Origin: Gemmiger formicilis
GTDB lineage: Bacteria > Bacillota > Clostridia > Oscillospirales > Ruminococcaceae
NCBI RefSeq assembly: GCF_024462815.1
Contig: NZ_JANGCG010000022.1
Location: forward strand, 1-37,057
Length of the DNA: 37,057 nucleotides
Reading direction: 5' to 3'
Part shown: positions 6,293-14,860 of the stretch, one piece after another
Numbering within the stretch: the first letter of the stretch is position 1
Layout: every line of letters starts with the position of its first letter
Made by a program: the position numbers and the translations under genes
The notes under the pieces: model-generated
Told to the model about the DNA's origin: nothing
The model's database searches: none
Seen by the model: the letters and a program-made list of their open reading frames with translations, nothing else

Positions 6293-8872
6293 TTACTTTT
6301 TCAGAATCCGCATTGCGTTCAGGACGGCAATGATCGTCACGCCTACATCACCGAATACGGCTTCCCACATTCCAGCAATGCCGAAGGCACCGAGAATCAG
6401 AAATACGCTCTTGATACCCAAGGCGATGATAATGTTCTGCATGACAATTCGTTTGGTGGCCTTTGCAACCTGAATGGCCTCTACCAGCTTAGAGGGTTCG
6501 TCTGTCATCAGAACCACATCCGCAGCTTCGATAGCGGCATCGGAGCCAAGTCCGCCCATAGCGATACCCACATCTGCACGGGCCAGCACCGGTGCGTCAT
6601 TGATGCCATCGCCAACAAAGGCCAGCTTGCTACCGGGGCGCTTTTTCTTGTCCAGTTCCTCCAGCTTTTCTACCTTCTGGTTCGGCAATAGCTGTGCGCA
6701 GACCTCATCCAGACCTAACGCATTGGCAACCGCTGTGCCAATCTTCTCATCGTCGCCGGTGAGCATCACCGTTTTTTCAATGCCTGCCTGTTTCAATGCG
6801 GCAATCGCAGCTTTGCTGTCCGCCTTGACTTCATCGGAAATCAGAATGCACCCGGCATACACGCCGTCGATTGCCACATATACCTTGGTTCCGATTGCAT
6901 CGGAGGGCGTGTAAGGAATCTGCTCTGCATCCATCAGCTTGCTGTTTCCGGCAAGAATTTTCTTGCCCTCGCTGCAAATGCTAATGCCATGTCCGGAGAT
7001 TTCCTGATAGTCCGAAATAACAGACTGATCAACAGGCTTCCCGTATGCGGACAGAATAGATTTGCCGATGGGATGGTTGGAATAGCTTTCCGCCTGAGCT
7101 GCATGGAAGAGAACCTGCTCCCGGTCGAACCCGTTGGCGGTTTCGACTTCCGTCACCTGAAACACGCCTTTTGTCAGCGTACCGGTTTTGTCGAACACAA
7201 CAACGCTGACCTTATTCAGTGCTTCCAAATAGTTGCTGCCTTTGACAAGGACACCGCGCTTGGAGGCTGCGCCGATTCCTCCGAAGAAGGTCAGCGGAAT
7301 GGAGATTACCAGAGCGCAGGGGCAGGAAACAATCAGGAACACGAAACCTCTGCGCAGCCACTCCGCCCAGTTGCCGCCGGTGAGGATGGGCGGCAGGAGT
7401 GCCAGCAGCGCAGCCAGAATCACAACAACAGGCGTATAGTAGCGGGCAAATGTCGTAATGAAATTCTCGGTAGGTGCCTTTCTTGCGGAGGCATTTTCCA
7501 CAAGATCGATAATTTTGGAAGCAGTGGACTCGCCGAAGCTCTTTGTGACCTGAATGGTCAGAACGCCGCTTTGATTGATGCAGCCGGACAGAACCTCGTC
7601 CCCCTTCTGCACCTCTTTCGGCAGCGATTCTCCTGTCAGCGCTTTGGTATCCAGCATGGAGCTGCCGTCCAGAATCGTGCCGTCCAGCGGGATTTTTTCT
7701 CCGGGCTTTACAACGATGGTTTCTCCCACGGCAATGCTTTCCGGGGAAACGGTGCGCAGTTCTCCATTCCGAAGAACGGATGCCACATCCGGGCGAATGT
7801 CCATGAGGTCGGAAATGGATTTTCTGGAACGCTTGACCGCCAGCGACTGGAAAAACTCGCCGATCTGATAAAACAGCATAACGGCAACAGCCTCCGGGTA
7901 TTCGCCGATGGCAAATGCGCCGATGGTGGACAGGCTCATGAGGAAATGCTCGTCAAATATCTGTCCTCTGGAGATGTTTTTCACCGCTTGCCAGACAACA
8001 TCTCCGCCAAGGATCACATACGCCACAATCAGAAACGCAAGCTCAACCGGAAGCGATACCTTTGCAAAGACGGTCAACGCCATGCCGATTCCGTAAAGCA
8101 CGGCACCTGTAAACAAACGAATCGTCAGCTTTTTGTCCTCTGCATTGAAAATGGATGTTTTTTTCTGCTCCTGTGGCGCTGCGGTGTCTTCGCTTTTTTC
8201 CGACACCTCTACATCCGGCTCGTGGCTATGGACGATGGTTTCAACCTGCGGCAGAAGCGTGGAAGCAACCGCCGGAGCAGCCTTGACCGTCAAGGTCTGC
8301 TGCATCAGATTCATAGTAGACTCCGCAACGCCCTCCAGTTCGCCGACTTCCTTTTCAATTTTTGCGGAGCAGTTCGGGCAATCCAAGCCTTTTAGCAGAA
8401 AGGCTTTCGTGACAGTGGCAGTGAGCTTTTCCGACACTTCCACATCCGGCTCATGACTATGGACGATGGTTTCGACCTGCGGCAGAAGCGTGGAGGCAAT
8501 CGCCGGAGCAGCCTGAACCGTCAGGGTCTGCTGCATCAGATTCATAGTGGACTCCGCAACGCCCTCCAGTTCGCCGACTTCTTTTTCGATTTTTGCAGAG
8601 CAGTTCGGGCAGTCCAAGCCTTTTAGCAGAAAGGCTTTCGTGACAGTGGCAGTCAGCTTTTCCGATACTTCCACATCCGGCTCGTGGCTATGGACGATGG
8701 TCGTGACAGTATCAAGCAGATTGGTTACAGATGCTTCGGCCTGAACCGTCAGGGTCTGTTTCATGAGATTCATAGAAGAAAGCTGGACTCCCGCCAGTTC
8801 TCCAACTTCCTTCTCAATTTTTGCAGAACAATTTGGGCAGTCCAGACCTTTGAGAATGAAGATATGCTCCAT
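6293..8872 (-). CDS. cadA: Cd/Zn/Pb-exporting P-type ATPase (CadA type) with three HMA domains
   Basis: About 859 residues. This is a P1B ATPase that pumps divalent soft metals out of the cytosol. Three N-terminal heavy-metal-associated domains each carry GLDCPNCSAKIEKEVGEL. The core follows, with the metal-site motif SCPCALVIS in a membrane helix, the phosphorylation motif DKTGTLTKG and the hinge GDGINDAPVLA. CPC together with an ArsR-family regulator of CadC type fits the Zn/Cd/Pb group and not copper. I chose ATG 8872 because AAGGAGG precedes it; an upstream in-frame ATG (8905) lacks a comparable site. HMA domains 2 and 3 are almost identical, including at DNA level, showing recent internal duplication. 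Most family members have one or two HMA domains. Confidence 0.93.
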   Translation of the reverse strand: MEHIFILKGLDCPNCSAKIEKEVGELAGVQLSSMNLMKQTLTVQAEASVTNLLDTVTTIVHSHEPDVEVSEKLTATVTKAFLLKGLDCPNCSAKIEKEVGELEGVAESTMNLMQQTLTVQAAPAIASTLLPQVETIVHSHEPDVEVSEKLTATVTKAFLLKGLDCPNCSAKIEKEVGELEGVAESTMNLMQQTLTVKAAPAVASTLLPQVETIVHSHEPDVEVSEKSEDTAAPQEQKKTSIFNAEDKKLTIRLFTGAVLYGIGMALTVFAKVSLPVELAFLIVAYVILGGDVVWQAVKNISRGQIFDEHFLMSLSTIGAFAIGEYPEAVAVMLFYQIGEFFQSLAVKRSRKSISDLMDIRPDVASVLRNGELRTVSPESIAVGETIVVKPGEKIPLDGTILDGSSMLDTKALTGESLPKEVQKGDEVLSGCINQSGVLTIQVTKSFGESTASKIIDLVENASARKAPTENFITTFARYYTPVVVILAALLALLPPILTGGNWAEWLRRGFVFLIVSCPCALVISIPLTFFGGIGAASKRGVLVKGSNYLEALNKVSVVVFDKTGTLTKGVFQVTEVETANGFDREQVLFHAAQAESYSNHPIGKSILSAYGKPVDQSVISDYQEISGHGISICSEGKKILAGNSKLMDAEQIPYTPSDAIGTKVYVAIDGVYAGCILISDEVKADSKAAIAALKQAGIEKTVMLTGDDEKIGTAVANALGLDEVCAQLLPNQKVEKLEELDKKKRPGSKLAFVGDGINDAPVLARADVGIAMGGLGSDAAIEAADVVLMTDEPSKLVEAIQVAKATKRIVMQNIIIALGIKSVFLILGAFGIAGMWEAVFGDVGVTIIAVLNAMRILKK
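8180..8870. repeat. Three tandem HMA-domain coding repeats, 231-bp period
   Basis: The phrase CTATGGACGATGG recurs at 8226, 8457 and 8688, exactly 231 bases (77 codons) apart. The two copies further from the gene start are nearly identical; the copy nearest the start is more diverged. The repeats code for complete metal-binding domains and keep the frame, so recombination could change their number without breaking the gene. Confidence 0.85.
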
Positions 8873-8938
8873 ATTATCCTCCTTGATAATTGTGTAGTTG
8901 TTCAAACGCTCAACTTCAATGGTAAAAAGAAAAGGGGG

Positions 8939-9295
8939 TCAGCCTTTCAGATGCTCAAACCCCTTGTCGATGATTTCTTTCACATGGTCATCAGCGAGAG
9001 AGTAATAAACAATCTGCGCCTCCTTGCGGAATTTGACAAGATTGGCAAGCCGCAATGCCTTGAGCTGGTGAGAAACCGCCGATTTCGTGACGCCAAGCAG
9101 CACGGCAAGATCACAGACGCACATCTCGCTTTGCTCCAACGCATGAAGAATCTGCACCCGCGTTCCGTCACCAAACAGCTTGAACAGGGACGCAAGCTGG
9201 ATATAGTCCTCTTTTGTTTGCAGCTTATTCCGAACCTCATTCACCACATCTTCGTGAATGACATCGCAGTTGCAGGTGTATTCCGAATGAGCCAT
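8939..9295 (-). CDS. cadC: ArsR/SmtB-family metal-sensing repressor (CadC-like)
   Basis: This 118-residue winged-helix repressor releases DNA when it binds metal. The N-terminal cysteines (YTCNCDVIHEDVV) and the alpha-3 motif SEMCVCDLAVLLG correspond to the CadC metal site, typical for Cd/Pb/Zn sensing. The recognition helix is VTKSAVSHQLKAL. It is the first gene of the minus-strand operon, with cadA 66 bases downstream. An inverted repeat lies between its promoter and start, consistent with autorepression of the whole operon, including the fumarate reductase genes. Confidence 0.88.
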   Translation of the reverse strand: MAHSEYTCNCDVIHEDVVNEVRNKLQTKEDYIQLASLFKLFGDGTRVQILHALEQSEMCVCDLAVLLGVTKSAVSHQLKALRLANLVKFRKEAQIVYYSLADDHVKEIIDKGFEHLKG

Positions 9296-9321
9296 GGCAT
9301 GAACCTCCTTTTATTTTTTAG

Positions 9322-9337
9322 TTGAGCAATTACTCAA
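9322..9337. promoter_or_regulatory. Putative CadC operator
   Basis: TTGAG-CAATTA-CTCAA is an inverted repeat between the cadC start and its -10 box. Position and A/T-rich symmetry fit an ArsR/SmtB-family site; binding is inferred. Confidence 0.6.
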
Positions 9338-9344
9338 TTACTAT

Positions 9345-9372
9345 ATTATACGCACACTTCTCGAATTGTCAA
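9345..9372 (-). promoter_or_regulatory. Sigma-A promoter of the cad-fumarate reductase operon
   Basis: On the minus strand TTGACA (9372-9367) and TATAAT (9350-9345) are both perfect consensus with a 16-base spacer. Transcription would start just before the inverted repeat and cadC. Confidence 0.8.
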
Positions 9373-9391
9373 TAGGGCTGTGAAAAAAGCA

Positions 9392-9430
9392 TTGACAAGC
9401 ATCTATGTATCGTGTATCATAAACACATAG
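9392..9430 (+). promoter_or_regulatory. Promoter and putative ArsR operator of the ars operon
   Basis: TTGACA (9392-9397), a 17-base spacer and TATCAT (9415-9420) form a strong promoter back to back with the cad promoter. The arms CTATGT (9403-9408) and ACATAG (9425-9430) bracket the -10 box and are a likely ArsR site. Confidence 0.7.
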
Positions 9431-9455
9431 AAAATCATCAATGCGAGGTGACGGG

Positions 9456-9764
9456 ATGGACGAGAGAAAAACTGCGGCGGTATTCAAGGCGCTTTGCGAC
9501 GAAAACCGCATCCGTATCCTGAAGCTGCTGACCGGCGGCGAGAAGTGCGCCTGCAAGCTGCTGGACGAACTGAGTGTCACGCAGCCCACACTTTCTCACC
9601 ACATGAAAATTCTGTGTGACTCCGGCATCGTGTCCGGGCGCAAAGAGGGAAAATGGATGTACTACTCCATTTCTGAACAGGGCGCAGAAAACGCGAGAAA
9701 GCTCCTGCGGGAGCTGACCACCGTTTCCTGCTGCTGTAAAGCAGAGCCGTGCTGCGAAGGCTGA
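9456..9764 (+). CDS. arsR: ArsR-family arsenite-responsive repressor
   Basis: This 102-residue winged-helix regulator has the recognition region SVTQPTLSHHMKIL and a beta-wing GRKEGKWMYYSIS. GEKCACKLLDEL in alpha-3 is the ELCVCDL-type cysteine pair used to bind As(III). The C-terminus adds a cysteine cluster (SCCCKAEPCCEG), which could provide further thiolate ligands. I chose ATG 9456, after a GAGGTGACGGG leader, because the family begins at MDERKTAAVFKALCDENR; the in-frame start at 9441 is less likely. It heads the ars operon and probably controls it and itself through the repeat overlapping the promoter. Confidence 0.9.
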   Translation: MDERKTAAVFKALCDENRIRILKLLTGGEKCACKLLDELSVTQPTLSHHMKILCDSGIVSGRKEGKWMYYSISEQGAENARKLLRELTTVSCCCKAEPCCEG

Positions 9765-9831
9765 AAGTCACGGCTTTCCTTTTGACTTACATATCGATAC
9801 ATTTGAATTTATAAATCTTAGGAGGACTTTT

Positions 9832-10878
9832 ATGAGCAAAGAAAAGAGCGGAATCAGCGCATTCCAAAAGTATCTGACCGTGTGGGTGATTCTCTGCATG
9901 GTGATTGGTGTCGGCATCGGTAAATTTCTGCCGCAGATCCCGGCATTCCTGAATCGGTTTGAGTACGCACGAGTGTCCATTCCCATGGCAATCCTCATCT
10001 GGGTGATGATCTATCCCATGATGATGAAGGTGGATTTCCGCAGCATTAAAAATGTGGGCAGAAACCCCAAGGGACTGTTCGTCACATGGATCGTGAACTG
10101 GCTCGTGAAGCCGTTTACCATGTACGGCATCGCCAGCCTGTTCTTCTTCACGGTGTTCAAAGCGTTTATCACGCCCGACCTCGCCACGGAATATCTCGCC
10201 GGTGCGGTACTGCTGGGCGCGGCACCCTGCACAGCAATGGTGTTCGTGTGGAGCAGTCTGACAAAGGGCGACCCCGCCTACACGGTAGTGCAGGTGGCTA
10301 CCAACGACCTCATTATCCTTGTGGCGTTCGTTCCCATTGTGAAATTCCTGCTTGGCGTTTCCAATGTGTCCGTGCCGTGGGACACGCTGATCTTGTCGGT
10401 GGTGCTGTTTGTGGTCATCCCCCTTGCGGGCGGTATTCTGACCCGCCTCATTGTGACGAAGCGCCGCGGCAAGGAATATTTTGAAACCGTATTCGTTAAA
10501 AAGTTTGACGGCGCAACCACGCTTGGACTCTTGCTGACGCTGGTTCTGATTTTTTCCTTTCAGGGCAATGTCATTCTGGAAAATCCGCTGCATATCGTCC
10601 TGATTGCCGTGCCGCTGATCTTGCAGACCTTCCTGATCTTTGCCATTGCGTATCTCGCCTGTTGGCTCTTAAAGCTGCCGCATACCATTGCCGCTCCTGC
10701 CGGGATGATCGGCGCATCCAATTTCTTTGAGCTTGCGGTGGCGGTTGCGGTGGCGCTGTTCGGCACGACCTCTCCCGCCGCGCTTGCCACTACCGTTGGC
10801 GTGCTGACGGAGGTGCCGGTGATGCTACTGCTTGTCCGTATTGCAAACAAAACACAGGGCTTGTTCTCTGCAAAATAA
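9832..10878 (+). CDS. acr3: ACR3-family arsenite efflux permease
   Basis: The 348-residue integral membrane protein has about ten helices and exports arsenite, and in some members antimonite. The family cysteine is in GAAPCTAMVFVWSSL, with the conserved helix around LPHTIAAPAGMIGASNFFEL. The start is preceded by AGGAGGAC with good spacing. It comes second in the operon, before arsD and arsA. ArsA normally partners ArsB; here the pair would be with ACR3, a combination also known in other Firmicutes operons. Confidence 0.93.
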   Translation: MSKEKSGISAFQKYLTVWVILCMVIGVGIGKFLPQIPAFLNRFEYARVSIPMAILIWVMIYPMMMKVDFRSIKNVGRNPKGLFVTWIVNWLVKPFTMYGIASLFFFTVFKAFITPDLATEYLAGAVLLGAAPCTAMVFVWSSLTKGDPAYTVVQVATNDLIILVAFVPIVKFLLGVSNVSVPWDTLILSVVLFVVIPLAGGILTRLIVTKRRGKEYFETVFVKKFDGATTLGLLLTLVLIFSFQGNVILENPLHIVLIAVPLILQTFLIFAIAYLACWLLKLPHTIAAPAGMIGASNFFELAVAVAVALFGTTSPAALATTVGVLTEVPVMLLLVRIANKTQGLFSAK

Positions 10879-10899
10879 AATCATAATGGAGGTATTCCC

Positions 10900-11268
10900 A
10901 TGAAAAACATCGAAATCTTTGAACCCGCTATGTGCTGCTCCACCGGACTGTGCGGCGTGAGCGTTGACCCGGAGCTGCTGCGGATTTCCACAGTGCTGAA
11001 TACGCTGAAAGAGAGAGGCATCGAGGTCAAGCGTTATAATCTCACCAATGCTCCGATGCAGTTCGTCACGAACCATGTTGTCAGCGAGTTTGTCAAGCTC
11101 TATGGCGCGGATAAACTGCCTGTTACCGTCGTGGACGGTGAGCTTGCCGTTTCCGGTCGCTATCCCACCAACGAAGAGTTCACCGAATGGCTGCAACTGC
11201 CGCAGGATGTTCTCGGCAAGCAGGAAAGCTGCTGCGGCGGAGGCTACTGTTGCAAGGGAGAATGCTGA
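10900..11268 (+). CDS. arsD: ArsD arsenic metallochaperone
   Basis: The 122-residue protein carries As(III) to the ArsA ATPase. The N-terminal EPAMCCSTGLCGVSVDPEL holds the three conserved cysteines (12, 13, 18) that bind As(III). The thioredoxin-like core continues through LPVTVVDGELAVSGRYPT, and the C-terminus has extra cysteine pairs (ESCCGGGYCCKGEC). Its stop codon overlaps the arsA start as ATGA, so the two partner proteins are made in a coupled way. Confidence 0.93.
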   Translation: MKNIEIFEPAMCCSTGLCGVSVDPELLRISTVLNTLKERGIEVKRYNLTNAPMQFVTNHVVSEFVKLYGADKLPVTVVDGELAVSGRYPTNEEFTEWLQLPQDVLGKQESCCGGGYCCKGEC

Positions 11269-13004
11269 TGGAAACCTTTGCACTTGACAAGCTCCACCTG
11301 ACGCAATACCTGTTCTTCACCGGAAAGGGCGGCGTGGGAAAGACCTCTACCGCCTGTGCGGTTGCCGCCGGTCTTGCGGACAGCGGAAAACGCGTGCTGC
11401 TCATCAGTACCGATCCTGCCTCCAACTTGCAGGATGTGTTCACCATGGAGCTTTACAACAAACCCACACCCATCCCGGAAGTGCCGGGGCTGTATGCGGC
11501 AAACCTGAACCCCATCGAGGCGGCGGCAGAGTACCGGGAAAGCGTGATCTCACCCTATCGCGGTGTTCTGCCTGACACCGTGATCTCCAACATGGAGGAA
11601 CAGCTCTCCGGCTCCTGCACCGTTGAAATTGCGGCGTTCAATGAGTTTTCCGGCTTCATCACCGATGAAACCATCCAGAAAAGCTATGACCACATCATCT
11701 TCGATACTGCCCCTACCGGACACACGCTGCGGATGCTGCAACTGCCTTCTGCATGGAGCAATTTCATCAGCGAAAGCACCCATGGAGCATCCTGCCTTGG
11801 GCAGCTATCCGGTCTGGAAGAAAAGAAAGCCGTCTACAAGGCGGCAGTCGATACCCTTGCAGGCGGCAACAAGACCACGCTGCTCTTGGTAACGCGACCG
11901 GAAACAGCACCGCTGCAAGAAGCCAATCGCGCTTCCTGTGAACTGCGGGAGCTGGGTATTCAAAATCAGCTTCTCATTGTCAACGGCGTCCTGACGCAGC
12001 ATGACGATACGCTGTCCTCGGAGCTGTACCGCAAGCAGCAGTCCGCCCTTGCCGGTATGCCGGAGGGGTTGAAACGGCTGACACAGTACGCTGTACCGCT
12101 TCGCGCTTACCCAATCACCGGCATTGCCAACATCCGCGCCATGCTGACGGAGGATCGCTTTGAGCAGCAGAAGGCAGAAGTCGATTTGACAAAGCTGCAC
12201 CGGCTGAGCGACCTTGTGGACGAACTGGATGCGGAAAACAAAAAGGTCATCTTCACCATGGGCAAGGGCGGCGTAGGAAAGACAACGGTTGCCGCCGCGA
12301 TTGCGCTGGGACTGGCCAAGCGCGGACGGAAAGTCCATCTGACTACCACCGACCCTGCGGCGCATCTAAAATTTGTGCTATCCGAGCAGGACGGCATCAC
12401 CATGAGCCACATCGACGAGGCGGCAGAGCTGAAAAAGTATCAGGAAGAAGTGCTTTCCAAGGCGCGGCAGAACGGTTTGTCCGGTGAGGATCTTGCCTAT
12501 ATCGAGGAAGATCTGCGTTCTCCCTGCACACAGGAAATCGCCGTATTCCGTGCCTTTGCGGAAGTCGTGGAAAAGGCGGACGATGAAATTGTTGTGATTG
12601 ACACCGCCCCAACGGGACATACACTGCTTCTTTTGGAATCCACGGAAAGCTATGACCGCGAAATTCGCCGAACCAAGGGCGAAACCCCGGAATCTGTCAA
12701 GCGTCTGCTGCCGAGATTAAAAGGTGAGGAAACGGAAGTCATTATTGTGACGCTTCCCGAAGCAACGCCGATCTATGAGGCGCTGCGCTTGGAGGACGAT
12801 TTGAAGAGGGCAGGTCTTTCGGCAAACTGGTGGGTTATCAACCAGTCATTCGCCCTCACCGGCAGCAGCAATCGGACGCTTTCGGTCAAGGCAAGCAATG
12901 AGGCGGAGTGGATCGGCAAGGTGGATCGACATACGGACGGTAAGACCGTGCTGCTGTCATGGCACCCGGAAGAAGTTAAGGGCGACAGCCTTTTGTCACT
13001 GTAA
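11268..13004 (+). CDS. arsA: ArsA arsenite-stimulated efflux ATPase
   Basis: The 578-residue protein has two homologous halves, each with a deviant Walker A motif (GKGGVGKTS near residue 19 and GKGGVGKTT near residue 331) and the switch motif DTAPTGHT. It energises arsenite export through the permease. I chose ATG 11268, which overlaps the arsD stop and has GGGAG at suitable distance; the alternative ATG six bases upstream is in the same frame. Length fits the two-domain bacterial family. Confidence 0.95.
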   Translation: METFALDKLHLTQYLFFTGKGGVGKTSTACAVAAGLADSGKRVLLISTDPASNLQDVFTMELYNKPTPIPEVPGLYAANLNPIEAAAEYRESVISPYRGVLPDTVISNMEEQLSGSCTVEIAAFNEFSGFITDETIQKSYDHIIFDTAPTGHTLRMLQLPSAWSNFISESTHGASCLGQLSGLEEKKAVYKAAVDTLAGGNKTTLLLVTRPETAPLQEANRASCELRELGIQNQLLIVNGVLTQHDDTLSSELYRKQQSALAGMPEGLKRLTQYAVPLRAYPITGIANIRAMLTEDRFEQQKAEVDLTKLHRLSDLVDELDAENKKVIFTMGKGGVGKTTVAAAIALGLAKRGRKVHLTTTDPAAHLKFVLSEQDGITMSHIDEAAELKKYQEEVLSKARQNGLSGEDLAYIEEDLRSPCTQEIAVFRAFAEVVEKADDEIVVIDTAPTGHTLLLLESTESYDREIRRTKGETPESVKRLLPRLKGEETEVIIVTLPEATPIYEALRLEDDLKRAGLSANWWVINQSFALTGSSNRTLSVKASNEAEWIGKVDRHTDGKTVLLSWHPEEVKGDSLLSL

Positions 13005-13015
13005 CGGAGGTCAAA

Positions 13016-13390
13016 ATGAAAAAAGTAGCCTTTATCTGTGTTCACAATTCCTGCCGCAGCCAGATCGCCGAGGCGCTGGGAAAGCATCTGCGCGGGAACG
13101 AGTTCGAGTTCTATTCCGCCGGAACGGAAACCAAGCCGCAGATCAATCAGGACGCTGTGCGGCTCATGAAGCAGCTTTACGGCATCGACATGGAGAAAAC
13201 GCAGTATTCCAAGCTGATTTCGGATATTCCGGAGCCGGACATTGCCATCTCCATGGGCTGTGATGTGGGCTGCCCCTATATCGGAAGAGCGTTTGACGAT
13301 AACTGGGGGCTGGATGATCCTACGGGGAAAAACGATGAGGAATTCAAGAAAACCATTGCCGCAATCCAAGGAAAAATACTTGAATTATGA
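13016..13390 (+). CDS. arsC: ArsC arsenate reductase, low-molecular-weight phosphatase type
   Basis: The 124-residue enzyme reduces arsenate to arsenite, which ACR3-ArsA then exports. The phosphatase-like loop is CVHNSCRSQ with nucleophile Cys8 and Arg14. A second cysteine pair, Cys82 and Cys86 (MGCDVGCPYIG), corresponds to the resolving cysteines of thioredoxin-coupled ArsC, with shorter spacing than the 82/89 pair of S. aureus ArsC. The DP loop is GLDDPTGKNDEEF. It starts 12 bases after arsA, with a GGAGG site, and is last before a strong terminator. Confidence 0.92.
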   Translation: MKKVAFICVHNSCRSQIAEALGKHLRGNEFEFYSAGTETKPQINQDAVRLMKQLYGIDMEKTQYSKLISDIPEPDIAISMGCDVGCPYIGRAFDDNWGLDDPTGKNDEEFKKTIAAIQGKILEL

Positions 13391-13430
13391 CAGATAGAGT
13401 AATGAGTATATTTACACAATAATTTAAGAG

Positions 13431-13473
13431 AACCCCGGCCGCTGCTCTGTTTTCAGAAGCAACGGCCGGGGTT
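13431..13473. terminator. Strong bidirectional terminator between ars and tnpV
   Basis: Perfect 11-bp arms AACCCCGGCCG (13431-13441) and CGGCCGGGGTT (13463-13473) are followed by TTCTT on the plus strand and preceded by an A/T-rich stretch. It lies between convergent arsC and tnpV. Confidence 0.85.
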
Positions 13474-13479
13474 TTCTTA

Positions 13480-13857
13480 TCATCTATAAATCAATTCATT
13501 CAGCACAATTTCTTCCGCAGAATGTTTGATTTGGTTCATCGCGCCGACCCATGCCATCTGGTTCGTAGCTTTCAGGCTTTCAGTCACACCCTGTTTCGCG
13601 GCCATTTGCCGAATCAGCAGCTCTACCTGCTCACGGGCAGCGTTATCAATCTCGTTCAAATACGCTGTCAGCTTGCCAGCCAGCAACAGTTTCAGATACA
13701 TTCCGCGCTGATGCTTCTGCAAGAAAGCCATGTGCATACGGCCATACTTGCCATAATGCGCAGGTTCTTCCTTCGGTACCCTCAAATCAGGATAATACAT
13801 TCCGTCTGCACCCAGCGTATAGGTGCCGCCCATCTGCTCAAAAATTGACTTTTCCAT
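13480..13857 (-). CDS. tnpV: TnpV, transposon-encoded protein
   Basis: The 125-residue protein has the TnpV opening (EKSIFEQMGGTYTLGADGMY, then YPDLRVPKEE) and the conserved ending EWVGAMN/CAREIV-type, seen here as MAWVGAMNQIKHSAEEIVL. TnpV is carried by Tn4451/Tn4453-type mobilisable transposons; its role is unknown and it is not needed for TnpX recombination as far as I recall. An AAAGGA ribosome site precedes the start. It lies downstream of the element's sirtuin on the same strand. Confidence 0.9.
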   Translation of the reverse strand: MEKSIFEQMGGTYTLGADGMYYPDLRVPKEEPAHYGKYGRMHMAFLQKHQRGMYLKLLLAGKLTAYLNEIDNAAREQVELLIRQMAAKQGVTESLKATNQMAWVGAMNQIKHSAEEIVLNELIYR

Positions 13858-13907
13858 TTGCGTATCCTTTCCGGCTTTTATCAGCCTGTGCCGGTTGCAG
13901 ATACGGT

Positions 13908-14771
13908 TCAGATTTGCTTCAATACACTTCCAATATCTGCATTGATGCAGATAGACTTTGCTTCAATCTCTTTCGGAGCATAGGCTTCTCCCAAGTTGAT
14001 GCAGGCATAGGTAGCATCCGGCCACTCATTCGCCATGCGCCAGAAAGAGAATTTTACGATTGTCGGCGTATTCATGCCAGTACCTAAATCCAGAAACAGC
14101 GTTTTCAGCCCTTTGTGCCGACGCAGAAACTCCGAATAGCGCTCGGCGGCGATATGCCACCCCTCGTCCTCGACAAAGGTATCGTCGCAGCGCAAATTCA
14201 TCGTCATCGGTCTGCCACAGATCGGGCAGTGCGGCACAAGCTCGCTCGGTACGCGCATACTCTTCTGCTGCTCGACCATCTGACGCACGGTTTCTTCGTT
14301 GTCGTAGGTTTTCTGGCAGCACGGCTGACTGCACTGGAACAGGCCGTAATCGCCCTGTGTGTAGAAAAGCCGCTTTTTGTCAAAGCCCGCTTTCTGGAAA
14401 CAGTGGTCCACATTGGTGGTCAGCACGAAATAGTCCTTTCCCTCTACCAGCTTCCGCAGATCATGATACACCGGCTTGGGCGCGTCCTGATAGCGGTTGA
14501 TCCAGATATAGCGGCTCCAGTATGCCCAATGTTCTTCCAGCGTGTCGTAAGGATAGAACCCGCCAGAGTACATATCGTTGAAGTGATATTTCTCTGCAAA
14601 GTCATGGAAATGCTTTTCAAAGCGTTCTCCCGTATAAACAAAACCGGCTGATGTGGAAAGACCAGCTCCTGCACCGATGATGACTGCATCAGCCTGTTCT
14701 AAAGCATGGCGCAGTTTTCCGATACCGTTTACGGTATTCGTCTTGCCAAAGCTGCGAAAGCCAAACATCAT
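13908..14771 (-). CDS. sirTM: SirTM class-M sirtuin (protein ADP-ribosyltransferase), element-borne complete copy
   Basis: The 287-residue protein has a Rossmann start DAVIIGAGAGLSTSAGFVYTG, the TTNVDHCFQKAG active region, zinc cysteines in CSQPCCQ and CPICGRP, and an intact NAD-binding C-terminus (FLDLGTGMNTPTIVKFSFW through ADIGSVLK). Class-M sirtuins act as protein ADP-ribosyltransferases, in S. aureus on a lipoylated GcvH-like carrier, and are paired with a macrodomain hydrolase. I chose ATG 14771 because its first two bases overlap the TGA that ends the broken host sirtuin frame (ATGA); a GTG at 14777 is possible. It lies 111 bases inside the right element end. It is clearly related to the interrupted host gene but diverged from it, so it is not a simple duplication from the insertion. 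Confidence 0.88.
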   Translation of the reverse strand: MMFGFRSFGKTNTVNGIGKLRHALEQADAVIIGAGAGLSTSAGFVYTGERFEKHFHDFAEKYHFNDMYSGGFYPYDTLEEHWAYWSRYIWINRYQDAPKPVYHDLRKLVEGKDYFVLTTNVDHCFQKAGFDKKRLFYTQGDYGLFQCSQPCCQKTYDNEETVRQMVEQQKSMRVPSELVPHCPICGRPMTMNLRCDDTFVEDEGWHIAAERYSEFLRRHKGLKTLFLDLGTGMNTPTIVKFSFWRMANEWPDATYACINLGEAYAPKEIEAKSICINADIGSVLKQI

Positions 14772-14860
14772 GCACACCGCCTTTCCGCATAGTCTATTGT
14801 TAAGATTTGCAAATGTCCTGAATTACGCTGTTTTCTCAATGTTTTCGTTTCTGATTTTCC

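Noticed and set aside
6989..8395. 468-codon plus-strand frame
   Set aside because: It is a shadow of cadA; the composition is low-complexity and no domain is seen.
8180..8870. CRISPR-like direct repeats
   Set aside because: The 231-bp period and intact coding frame show HMA-domain repeats.
9787..10593. 268-codon minus-strand frame
   Set aside because: It is a shadow of acr3; the His/Gln-rich text is typical of the reverse frame of a membrane protein gene.
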